From Enterococcus faecalis (GTDB lineage: Bacteria > Bacillota > Bacilli > Lactobacillales > Enterococcaceae), in assembly GCF_029024925.1 (NCBI RefSeq), contig NZ_CP118962.1:62001-126000 (forward strand): a DNA stretch of 64,000 nucleotides, given 5' to 3'. The notes beneath the pieces were generated by a model, which did not search any database, was not told where the DNA came from, and saw nothing but the letters and a program-made list of their open reading frames with translations. The first letter of the stretch is position 1; every line of letters starts with the position of its first letter. The position numbers and the translations under genes were made by a program. This document shows, in pieces, positions 19,215 to 26,153 of this stretch.

Positions 19215-19409
19215 ATGGATGTTCTAGGTGCTCTAAAATATTTTAGAAAAAAGAAAAAAATTGCTCAGAAAGATGTTTTGCCAAAAAAGGGGAAACAAAC
19301 CTATCGAAGAATCGAAATTGGTGAAGCCAAGCTAAGTTACGAGGATTTAATGACGGCATTACAGTCATTGGGGATTACTTTTAATGAATTTTTTTTTTAT
19401 GGTATCTGA
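19215..19409 (+). CDS. Rgg/MutR-like regulator, N-terminal HTH part (frameshifted)
   Basis: Sixty-four residues forming an XRE-type helix-turn-helix: GALKYFRKKKKIAQKDVLP, then QTYRRIEIGEAKLSYEDLMTAL and GITFNEFFF. The frame ends at 19409 just after a run of ten T (19389-19398). One T fewer would join it, as FFF-MVSD, to the frame that continues to 20133, giving a 305-residue protein of normal length for Rgg/MutR peptide-responsive regulators. As written, only a DNA-binding stub would be made, unless transcription or translation slips on the T run. The start has AAAGGGGG ahead. Confidence 0.75.
   Translation: MDVLGALKYFRKKKKIAQKDVLPKKGKQTYRRIEIGEAKLSYEDLMTALQSLGITFNEFFFYGI
19389..19398 (+). 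repeat. T10 homopolymer tract at the frameshift
   Basis: Ten consecutive T inside the coding region. Nine T would restore a single open frame; ten T gives a stop codon three codons after the run. Long homopolymers are prone to replication and transcription slippage. Confidence 0.85.
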
Positions 19410-20133
19410 TACGAGAATCATGGCTTCTTCAGAAGTCAAACATCAAATTGAATGTTGTCAAATGGGGTTGAACAATACAAGTGAAAAAAAGAATCTGATT
19501 CATTATTTTTATCAATTAGAGCGCAATCCTCATAAAAATGCGTTGGAAATGTCTATTTACACAGATATTAAATTAACGTTTAGTAATGATTGGGAGGAAA
19601 TTCCAGAATTTGATGAAACCGATCGAATGGTAATTCTCGCGCTTATCTCTAGCAAAAGCTACTATACATACTACGATTATCAAATGGTGACTAATCCTGC
19701 CGCCTTGTTTTCTGAAAATGAAGTCCTTCAGATTCTTGAGCAGATGTTTCCTGTCAAAGATGCTGAATTACGTGATACCCAAACACTAAATGTTGCCTAT
19801 GGTTTTTACCTAAATATCATTACTGGGGAACTTTATAAGAAAAATTATGCGAAAGCTCGGGAATATTTAGCGCTAGTGAGTGTTACCACGATTCCTGCTG
19901 AAATCTACTATATTCATTTTAACTTACGTTACTTAAAAAACCTTACGTATTATCTGTACACTGGCAAAATGAGATATTATAAAGAAGTAATCGCCGTTAT
20001 TGATATGATTGAAAGCTTTGGCGATGTACGTTTGGCGGAAGGCATGAAAAAAGAAATGCTTCAGCTGACGGCTGGTCGGACATTTAATTTAGAAAAAGGT
20101 CAGTTTCCATTGAATATTGTCACTGAAAAATAA
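19399..20133 (+). CDS. Rgg/MutR-like regulator, C-terminal helical part (frameshifted)
   Basis: The remaining 244 residues are a run of amphipathic helices without a DNA-binding motif: YFYQLERNPHKNAL, EVLQILEQMFPV, LNIITGELYKKNYAKAREYLALV, YYKEVIAVIDMIESFGD. This is the TPR-like layout of the peptide-binding domain in Rgg/MutR and PrgX-like (RNPP) regulators. It has no ribosome binding site of its own, although an in-frame ATG exists at 19384 inside the upstream fragment, so it is best seen as the second half of one gene broken at the T10 run. It converges on ers. The divergent peptide gene 450 bases away is its candidate ligand. Confidence 0.72.
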   Translation: MVSDTRIMASSEVKHQIECCQMGLNNTSEKKNLIHYFYQLERNPHKNALEMSIYTDIKLTFSNDWEEIPEFDETDRMVILALISSKSYYTYYDYQMVTNPAALFSENEVLQILEQMFPVKDAELRDTQTLNVAYGFYLNIITGELYKKNYAKAREYLALVSVTTIPAEIYYIHFNLRYLKNLTYYLYTGKMRYYKEVIAVIDMIESFGDVRLAEGMKKEMLQLTAGRTFNLEKGQFPLNIVTEK

Positions 20134-20173
20134 AAAGCACCCCCCGCAAGGTCAAACTTGCGGGGGGTGCTGA
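20134..20173 (-). terminator. Terminator of ers (GC-rich, minus strand)
   Basis: AGCACCCCCCGCAAG and CTTGCGGGGGGTGCT form a perfect 15-bp stem. On the minus strand a T5 run follows, so it serves ers. It may also stop the plus-strand regulator transcript. Confidence 0.88.
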
Positions 20174-20175
20174 TG

Positions 20176-20829
20176 TTAAACAATAATGTTATCTCTAATC
20201 ATATCTAAATCTTTAATCAAAATTTTGCGGTTACGTAGTTCAATTGCCCCTAACTCTTTTAGTTGCTGCATCATCCGGTTAACGCTACTAGCAGAAGTTA
20301 TCCCACAAAAATGTGCAATTTCTTCATTGGTCACCACGAAATCAATTAAAATACCTTCCTCTGTTTCTACGCCAAATGAATCGTACATTTCATAGATTTG
20401 TGTACAAACGGCCCCAAATTTGCCATTCATCAACATTTGCTGCATCTTTTTCATGGAATGCATTAAACGGTCCCGATAGTATTCTTTGACATACATTTGC
20501 AAGTCTTTACTATTATTGATATCCCGCCAAAATTGAACACGGTCGATTTGGTAAAGTTCTGCTTGTGGAGATTCGATGCGAATATTAAAAGGTGCATCAA
20601 TAAATTCTGAATATTCATCACGTAGCAATGAAACAATTTCCAAATTGTTGATATAACGTAAATTAAATTCACGACCGTCTTTGGAAATAACGCTAGTTTT
20701 GATGATGCCACTTTTTAAAATATAGGCATAACGATCTTGCAGTCCTTCATAAGTTAAATAATTTTTCTTCTTTTTTACAACGACTCGAAAGGAATGTTCA
20801 TCTAAGTAGTCTTGTAAAACATTTCTCAT
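20176..20829 (-). CDS. ers: Crp/Fnr-family regulator Ers
   Basis: A 217-residue protein with a cAMP-receptor-like beta-roll (YAYILKSGIIKTSVISKDGREFNLRYI) and a C-terminal winged helix (TNEEIAHFCGITSASSVNRMMQQLKELGAI). It is the PrfA-like enterococcal regulator Ers, reported to affect stress survival and arginine and citrate metabolism. The name rests on sequence recognition and on its place beside the gls24 operon. There is no Fnr iron-sulfur cysteine cluster. The start at 20829 has GAGGAG ahead. An Ers-box-like element lies 92 bases upstream (20921-20931), suggesting autoregulation. A second one precedes the MFS gene at 24563. Confidence 0.85.
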   Translation of the reverse strand: MRNVLQDYLDEHSFRVVVKKKKNYLTYEGLQDRYAYILKSGIIKTSVISKDGREFNLRYINNLEIVSLLRDEYSEFIDAPFNIRIESPQAELYQIDRVQFWRDINNSKDLQMYVKEYYRDRLMHSMKKMQQMLMNGKFGAVCTQIYEMYDSFGVETEEGILIDFVVTNEEIAHFCGITSASSVNRMMQQLKELGAIELRNRKILIKDLDMIRDNIIV

Positions 20830-20920
20830 TGGCGGTAACTCCTCAATTATCTCTAAATATTTTTGTTTTTGCCTGTTGGGCTTCTTTCTTATTTAAGCGA
20901 ATTGGACATCATATGTCAAT

Positions 20921-20931
20921 AACAAATGTTG
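20921..20931 (-). promoter_or_regulatory. Ers-box-like site upstream of ers
   Basis: AACAAATGTTG on the plus strand is CAACATTTGTT on the minus strand, which contains ten of the eleven bases of the reported Ers box AACATTTGTTG. It is an AACA/TGTT inverted repeat. Confidence 0.6.
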
Positions 20932-21103
20932 ATAAAAAAGGTCAATTAAACGCTATTTTGAAAAATAAAATCAGCTTTTAGATAATTTTGCCAAAAATTT
21001 CGCTTAATGAGTATTAAAAATATTTTTTTTTATTTTATGTGCTCAAATATTTTTCAAAAAGAAAAAATTGTATTAAGGTAATAGTAGAAAGGGAGGAGAT
21101 TTA

Positions 21104-21997
21104 ATGACAGAACCAAACTTAAAAGACCCAAGAAAGTTATTTTATAGTGATGGATTTCCGCAACAAGATCAAGAAACTCCCGCATTACAGGACAAAATGG
21201 TCCCTAAACCAGATTGTGGGGAAGACAGCTATGTCGGAAATCACAAATTAGAAAATCGTCGGGTATTAATTACAGGCGGTGATTCTGGGATTGGACGAGC
21301 TGCGGCGATTGCTTTTGCTCGCGAAGGCGCAGATATCGCCTTACATTTTTTCCCAGGTGAAGAAAAAGACGCCGAAGAAGTGGCGCACTATATACGAGAA
21401 GCTGGCCGAAAAGTCGTTCTTTTGCCAGCAGATTTAAGAGATAAACAGGCACCTGAAGAATTGGTTGCACAAGCTCGTGAATCTTTAGGCGGCTTGGATA
21501 CCCTCGTTTTAAATGCAGCCCAACAAATTTCCTGTGCTGCTATTGAAGAATTGCCAATGGAACAAGTGATAGACACTTTCCATGTCAATATTATTGCGAT
21601 GTTTGGCATTGTCAAAGCAGCAGTGCCTCACTTACCTGCCGGAAGTAGCATCGTGACAACGACTTCCGTCCAAGCCTTTAATCCCAGTGAGCATTTGTTG
21701 GATTATGCAGCAACGAAGGCATCAATTGCCAACTTTACCGTTGGTTTAGCAAAACAACTGGCACCAAAAGGTATTCGGGTAAATGGCGTGGCTCCAGGAC
21801 CAATCTGGACACCGTTACAGTTAGATCATGGACAACCAATTGAAGAGTTGCCAGAATTTGGGCAACATTCTTTACTGGAACGTGCGGGTCAGCCTGCTGA
21901 ATTAGCCCCTGTTTATGTTTTCTTGGCGTCCAATGATGCAAGTTATGTTACGGCTCAAGTTTATGGCGTAACTGGTGGAGAAGCAATTAATCTTTAG
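21104..21997 (+). CDS. SDR family oxidoreductase of the gls24 stress operon
   Basis: A 297-residue short-chain dehydrogenase. After a 50-residue polar N-terminal extension (FPQQDQETPALQDKMVPKP) it shows the NAD(P)-binding motif TGGDSGIGRA, NAAQQ in place of the usual NNAG, a Ser active-site region (STTSVQAF) and the catalytic YAATK. This extended SDR subgroup is common among general-stress genes of Firmicutes (Bacillus YhdF/YhxD-like). The substrate is unknown. It begins with GGAGGAG as ribosome binding site, and the next gene starts 12 bases after its stop, so it is probably the first gene of the gls24 operon. Confidence 0.88.
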   Translation: MTEPNLKDPRKLFYSDGFPQQDQETPALQDKMVPKPDCGEDSYVGNHKLENRRVLITGGDSGIGRAAAIAFAREGADIALHFFPGEEKDAEEVAHYIREAGRKVVLLPADLRDKQAPEELVAQARESLGGLDTLVLNAAQQISCAAIEELPMEQVIDTFHVNIIAMFGIVKAAVPHLPAGSSIVTTTSVQAFNPSEHLLDYAATKASIANFTVGLAKQLAPKGIRVNGVAPGPIWTPLQLDHGQPIEELPEFGQHSLLERAGQPAELAPVYVFLASNDASYVTAQVYGVTGGEAINL

Positions 21998-22009
21998 GAG
22001 GGATGTTCC

Positions 22010-22582
22010 GTGAATAAAGTTGTTAAAATACTTTTGCTTCTAGGTTCACTGATTTTAATGGCATTATTTGGCGCGGTGGCCATCACCACTTGGTCAGCCG
22101 ATACAGCTTGGCAACCACCAGATAATGTTCAATGGTTCTTGCAAGACAACGAGTACGCACGTCAAGCAATCTTTTGGGTAGCGCTAGTTTTACTAGGAAT
22201 TATGCTCTTTCTCTTTTTATTCATTCTTTTATTCCCAAGAAGAAAAGGCACGTTTGAATTAAAAGAAGAGCAAGGAAAGTTAGTGTTACACCGTAAAGCC
22301 ATCGAAGGATTTGTACGCTCTAGCTTGCAAGACAGTGACTTTCTGGAAGCACCAACCATTCGTGTAAAGGCGACAAAACGGCGCATTAAGGTCAATGTTA
22401 AAGGCACACTGAAACGAACGGCAGATTTAATTGGACAAACAGAAGCTTGGTCAAAAACAATGGAAGAACGGCTTGCTCGTTTGGTGGGAACTGGTCACAA
22501 GATTACGATTGATGTTCATTTTGAAGATATTCAATCAATGAAACGACCACAACAACAGCAAACACAAGCACGTGTGGAGTAG
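22010..22582 (+). CDS. amaP: Alkaline shock response membrane anchor AmaP
   Basis: A 190-residue protein with two membrane helices near the N-terminus (about residues 6-26 and 55-77) and a basic cytoplasmic C-terminal half containing VKATKRRIKVNVKGTLKRTADL. This is the AmaP layout. In staphylococci AmaP tethers Asp23, the Gls24 homologue, to the membrane, and the position directly before DUF2273 and Asp23-family genes supports the call. GTG 22010 follows TAGGAGGG. Confidence 0.85.
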   Translation: MNKVVKILLLLGSLILMALFGAVAITTWSADTAWQPPDNVQWFLQDNEYARQAIFWVALVLLGIMLFLFLFILLFPRRKGTFELKEEQGKLVLHRKAIEGFVRSSLQDSDFLEAPTIRVKATKRRIKVNVKGTLKRTADLIGQTEAWSKTMEERLARLVGTGHKITIDVHFEDIQSMKRPQQQQTQARVE

Positions 22583-22594
22583 GAGGGATGTACA

Positions 22595-22786
22595 ATGGTT
22601 GAATGGATAAAACAATATGCCGTTCCGTTAATTGGTGGCCTAGTCGGCTTAGTTTTTGCAATCTTGTTTCTGTCAATCGGCTTCTTTAAAACATTGTTAG
22701 TAGTACTCCTGACAGGACTAGGTATTTGGCTAGGTTTGTATTTGGAACAGACAGGCATTGTCAAAAATTATTTTCATCATAAATAG
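22595..22786 (+). CDS. DUF2273 small membrane protein of the gls24 operon
   Basis: Sixty-three residues, mostly two hydrophobic segments (YAVPLIGGLVGLVFAILFLS and TLLVVLLTGLGIWLGLYL) with a short basic tail. The size and position between amaP and the Asp23-like gene match DUF2273 proteins, which are found almost only in this operon type. The function is unknown. It starts 12 bases after amaP behind GTAGGAGGG. Confidence 0.85.
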   Translation: MVEWIKQYAVPLIGGLVGLVFAILFLSIGFFKTLLVVLLTGLGIWLGLYLEQTGIVKNYFHHK

Positions 22787-22798
22787 GAGGTTTTGGCT

Positions 22799-23311
22799 AT
22801 GGAAAATGCAAATGTATCGATTGTTAAAGGTGAGTTGACGTTTGAGGATAAAGTAATCCAAAAAATTATTGGCATTGCTTTGGAAGAAGTCGACGGTTTG
22901 TTAACTGTGGACGGCGGTTTTTTCTCGAATTTACGAGATAAAATGATTAACAGTGAAGATGTTACAACAGGCATTCACACCGAGGTCGGCAAAAAACAAG
23001 TCGCAGTGGATATGGACATTGTAGCCGAATATGGGAAAGATATCGAGACCATTTATGATCAAATGAAAGAGGTTATTACTCGTGAAGTCCAACAAATGAC
23101 TCACTTGGAAGTAATCGAAGTCAATGTCAATGTAGTAGATATCAAAACACAAGCAGAGTACCAAGAAGAAAGTGAAACGGTCCAAGATAAACTTGGCAAC
23201 GCCGCTGAAGCGACAGGTAGTTTTATGTCAAAACAAACCAACAAAGCCAAACATGCGGTAACTAAAGGCAAGACAAAAGTCAAAGAAAACACGGCACCTC
23301 GTGTTCAATAA
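22799..23311 (+). CDS. Asp23/Gls24 family envelope stress protein (first paralogue)
   Basis: A 170-residue Asp23-family protein. GELTFEDKVIQKIIGIALEEVDGLLTVDGGF, VDMDIVAEYGKDI and THLEVIEVNVNVVDI are shared almost exactly with the gls24 product downstream, so the two arose by duplication. The C-terminal 40 residues are Lys/Thr/Ala-rich and probably unstructured. It should sit under the membrane with AmaP. ATG 22799 is eight bases after AGGAGG. TTG 22793 is too close. Confidence 0.9.
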   Translation: MENANVSIVKGELTFEDKVIQKIIGIALEEVDGLLTVDGGFFSNLRDKMINSEDVTTGIHTEVGKKQVAVDMDIVAEYGKDIETIYDQMKEVITREVQQMTHLEVIEVNVNVVDIKTQAEYQEESETVQDKLGNAAEATGSFMSKQTNKAKHAVTKGKTKVKENTAPRVQ

Positions 23312-23369
23312 TGGGTTATTATTTTATTAAAAATAAAGCAATAATAGAAGAAACTAGGAGGAATGAACC

Positions 23370-23930
23370 ATGAGTAACGAAAAATTCAATAATGTACCAA
23401 AACCAGCAGGAAACGGACCACACACACCAGAAGATCATGCAATCAAAGGTGAATTAACATTTGAAGATAAAGTCGTTCAAAAAATTATCGGTTTAGCCTT
23501 AGAAAATGTCGATGGTCTATTAACAGTCGATGGCGGCTTTTTCTCAAATATTGCTGAAAAATTAGTAAACACAGATAACGTCACAGCGGGTATTGATACC
23601 GAAGTTGGTAAAAAACAAGTCGCTGTTGATATGGATATCGTAGTAGAATACGGCAAAGATATTCAAGACATTTACGAAAAAATGAAAGAATTAATCAGCC
23701 GTGAAGTGAAAAAAATGACCCACTTAGATGTGATTGAAGTGAATGTTAACGTAGTTGATATCAAATCAAAAGAAGAATACGAAGAAGATAGCGAAACGGT
23801 TCAAGATAAAGTCACAGGCGCTGCCAAAAGTACCGGTGAATTTGCTTCTGAACAAACAGAAAAAGCAAAAAAAGCTGTGAATAAAGGAACAGAACAAGTC
23901 AAAGAAAATATGGAACCACGTGTAGAATAA
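23370..23930 (+). CDS. gls24: General stress protein Gls24
   Basis: A 186-residue Asp23-family protein, the best-known member of this operon in E. faecalis, induced by starvation and bile salts and linked to virulence. The Asp23 domain spans about residues 26-140. Compared with its neighbour it has an extra N-terminal Pro/Asn-rich 20 residues (NNVPKPAGNGPHTPEDHA) and a similar Lys/Glu/Thr-rich tail. The ribosome binding site is AGGAGG. A 58-base spacer precedes it, longer than others in the operon, and could hold an internal promoter. Confidence 0.93.
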   Translation: MSNEKFNNVPKPAGNGPHTPEDHAIKGELTFEDKVVQKIIGLALENVDGLLTVDGGFFSNIAEKLVNTDNVTAGIDTEVGKKQVAVDMDIVVEYGKDIQDIYEKMKELISREVKKMTHLDVIEVNVNVVDIKSKEEYEEDSETVQDKVTGAAKSTGEFASEQTEKAKKAVNKGTEQVKENMEPRVE

Positions 23931-23953
23931 ACAGTTAAAGGGAGGAAACAATC

Positions 23954-24196
23954 ATGGGCTTTATTTGGGCATTAATTGTCGGTGGTGTCATTGGGGCAAT
24001 CGCTGGAGCAATTACTAAAAAAGGATCATCGATGGGCATTATTGCCAATATCATTGCAGGGTTAGTTGGTTCAACGATTGGTCAAGCCATTTTAGGCACA
24101 TGGGGACCAAGCTTAGCTGGGATGGCTATAGTGCCATCGATTATCGGGGCAGTGATTTTAGTTGCCATCGTTTCATGGATTTTAGGACGAAAATAG
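23954..24196 (+). CDS. glsB: GlsB (GlsB/YeaQ/YmgE family stress membrane protein)
   Basis: An 80-residue, very hydrophobic protein with three glycine-rich membrane helices: WALIVGGVIGAIAGAITKKG, ANIIAGLVGSTIGQAI and SIIGAVILVAIVSWILGRK. This is the transglycosylase-associated GlsB/YeaQ/YmgE family named after this gene. Its biochemical role is unknown. It is the last gene of the gls24 operon, 23 bases after gls24, and is followed by a strong terminator. Confidence 0.93.
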   Translation: MGFIWALIVGGVIGAIAGAITKKGSSMGIIANIIAGLVGSTIGQAILGTWGPSLAGMAIVPSIIGAVILVAIVSWILGRK

Positions 24197-24206
24197 AGAA
24201 AGTTTA

Positions 24207-24249
24207 AAAAAATAGGGCATAAGTCGTTTCGACTTATGCCCTATTTTTC
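24207..24249 (+). terminator. Terminator of the gls24 operon
   Basis: AATAGGGCATAAGTCG and CGACTTATGCCCTATT form a perfect stem with a short loop, followed by T. Confidence 0.92.
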
Positions 24250-24562
24250 TTTTTCTATGTATGAGGAAGTTTCGTATGAAAAGTAAATTTTGAGCAATTA
24301 GCCAAGAGCTTATTTTAATTAAAATCATTAGTCATTTTGGCTTTTCAACAAAAATCAACAACATTTGTTGAAGTTATTTGTAGATAACGTTTATCATTCA
24401 CAAATTTACATTTTTTTGTAACGGATATCTCGTATAGTAATAACTGCAAATGAATTTCAGAAAATTTTTTGATAAGTCATCAAAGTGAGGGGATAGCGGT
24501 CTTTTATTGAAAAATAGCAACACAAAATAAACAGAACAAAAGAGAGAGGAATTCAAAGAATT
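24250..24562. other. Intergenic region upstream of the MFS gene
   Basis: About 310 bases without a gene. It holds the Ers box at 24359-24370, a GATAA-CGT-TTATC palindrome at about 24383-24395 and a -10-like TATAGT at 24433-24438 without a good -35 box, as expected for an activator-dependent promoter. Confidence 0.5.
24359..24370 (+). promoter_or_regulatory. Ers box upstream of the MFS transporter gene
   Basis: CAACATTTGTTG includes an exact copy of the reported Ers box AACATTTGTTG and is an inverted repeat (CAACA-TT-TGTTG). It lies about 70 bases before a -10-like TATAGT. Confidence 0.75.
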
Positions 24563-25798
24563 ATGACAGAACAAACACCAACAAAGCTTTTGAATAAAGG
24601 CTTTATCAGTATTACAGTGATTAATTTCATTGTCTATCTTGTTTATTATTTATTAATGGTTATTATTGCGGTGATTGCGCAAGATAGCTTACACGCTACT
24701 TTAGGTCAAGCGGGTTTGGCCTCAGGAATTTACATCATCGGGACATTGCTTGCACGACTTTTCATGGGGAAACTCCTTGAACTGATTGGGCGTAAACAAG
24801 TCTTACGTTATGGGGCTTTGTTTTATCTTTTAACGACTGTTGCGTATATGTATATGCCAAGTATGGGCATTCTTTATCTGGTCCGTTTTTTAAATGGGTT
24901 TGGTTACGGAACCGTTTCGACAGCGACCAACGCAATTGTTACCGCCTATATCCCTAAAAACAAAAAAGGGGAAGGGATCAATTATTATGGGTTGAGTACT
25001 AGTTTAGCAGCCGGCATTGGACCATTTATTGGGATGTTATTGTTAAATGTTTCCAACTTCCATGTCATTATTAACTTTTCAATTATTTTAATTTTGTTAA
25101 CAACCATTGCTTGCTTCATTTTCCCAGTGAAAAATATTGAGTTAACACCTGAACATCGTGAAGCTTTATCTAAATGGAATTTTGATAGTTTTGTTGAAAA
25201 GAAAGTTTTATTTATTACATTTATCGCCTTTTTAATGGGTCTTGCTTATTCAAGTGTCTTATCTTTCTTATCTTCTTATGTCAAAGTAATCGATTTAGTT
25301 GACGTCAGCACCTTCTTCTTTATCGTCTATGCGGTCGTGATTACCTTAACACGTCCATCGACAGGTCGGATTTTCGATGTCAAGGGTGAACGCTACGTCA
25401 TGTATCCGAGCTACATTTTCTTAACACTAGGCTTATTCTTATTAAGTATGACTACGTCTGGTTGGATGTTATTAGTTTCAGGTGGGTTAATTGGCTTAGG
25501 TTATGGTACTTTCATGTCAAATGGCCAAGCGGTTTGTCTTCAAGAAAGCCCAAGTCCTCACCGTATCGGGATTGCTTTATCGACTTATTTCATCGGTTTA
25601 GACCTTGGATTAGGGGTTGGTCCGTACGTTTTAGGTGAATTACGTAACTTTATGTCATTCCAACAAATGTACTTCTTAGCAGGCTGTATCCCAATCGTTT
25701 GTACTATTTTATATATGGTCTTCCACAAAGCTAAAAATGATGCCAAAGATTTGTCTCTTGAAACGATTGAAGAGATTGAACACGGCTCAGAACTATAA
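24563..25798 (+). CDS. Major facilitator superfamily transporter
   Basis: A 411-residue membrane protein with twelve predicted spans. The MFS loop 2-3 signature appears as GKLLELIGRKQVLRYG, and the second half has GRIFDVKGERYVMYPS, the matching loop 8-9 motif. It resembles drug/metabolite efflux proteins of the MFS (YwoG/YfkF-like), but the substrate is not evident. The Ers box ahead suggests activation by Ers. A 59-residue protein gene follows 20 bases later and is probably co-transcribed. The ribosome binding site GAGAGAGGA is rather far (about 13 bases) from ATG 24563. Confidence 0.85.
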   Translation: MTEQTPTKLLNKGFISITVINFIVYLVYYLLMVIIAVIAQDSLHATLGQAGLASGIYIIGTLLARLFMGKLLELIGRKQVLRYGALFYLLTTVAYMYMPSMGILYLVRFLNGFGYGTVSTATNAIVTAYIPKNKKGEGINYYGLSTSLAAGIGPFIGMLLLNVSNFHVIINFSIILILLTTIACFIFPVKNIELTPEHREALSKWNFDSFVEKKVLFITFIAFLMGLAYSSVLSFLSSYVKVIDLVDVSTFFFIVYAVVITLTRPSTGRIFDVKGERYVMYPSYIFLTLGLFLLSMTTSGWMLLVSGGLIGLGYGTFMSNGQAVCLQESPSPHRIGIALSTYFIGLDLGLGVGPYVLGELRNFMSFQQMYFLAGCIPIVCTILYMVFHKAKNDAKDLSLETIEEIEHGSEL

Positions 25799-25818
25799 AT
25801 GGACAAGGAGTGATTTCA

Positions 25819-25998
25819 ATGCCTAACGATGAACGGATTTTAAACGTTTTACAACAAACACTAACGGAAATTCAACGCATGAACACGCGTTTAGCTAAAA
25901 TTGAAACAGAGTTAGCCGATGTCGATCAACATCACGCGACTTTGGATCATTACTTGCAAGAGCTAGAATTGGTGACAGAAAATAACAACGTCATGTAA
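25819..25998 (+). CDS. Small coiled-coil protein, co-transcribed with the MFS gene
   Basis: Fifty-nine residues, helical and charged with heptad-like spacing (ILNVLQQTLTEIQRMNTRLAKIETELADV, then LDHYLQELELV). I do not recognise a family. It may be a small cytosolic partner of the transporter. ATG 25819 has AAGGAG eight bases ahead. GTG 25810 lies at the edge of that site. A terminator follows. Confidence 0.7.
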   Translation: MPNDERILNVLQQTLTEIQRMNTRLAKIETELADVDQHHATLDHYLQELELVTENNNVM

Positions 25999-26063
25999 AA
26001 TGAGTAGTTAGTAAATGAATGTTCTACGTTTCGGTATCACTAGAGTGGAACATTGAAAATTTT

Positions 26064-26117
26064 CGTAAAAAACGCCAAAAGGTAGCAGTTTTTCTGCTAC
26101 CTTTTGGCGTTTTTTGT
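26064..26117 (+). terminator. Terminator after the MFS/small-protein operon
   Basis: AAAAAACGCCAAAAGGTAGCAG pairs with CTGCTACCTTTTGGCGTTTTTT over a short T-rich loop. Confidence 0.92.
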
Positions 26118-26135
26118 AATTTTTATCACTTAAAA

Positions 26136-26151
26136 TGTTTCACGTGAAAAC
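26136..26151. promoter_or_regulatory. parS-like chromosome partition site 2
   Basis: TGTTTCACGTGAAAAC matches TGTTTCACGTGAAACA at 14 of 16 positions, with the central TTTCACGTGAAA palindrome intact. It lies between a terminator and the end of the convergent Mga-type gene, a neutral place for such a site. Confidence 0.6.
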
Positions 26152-26153
26152 TT

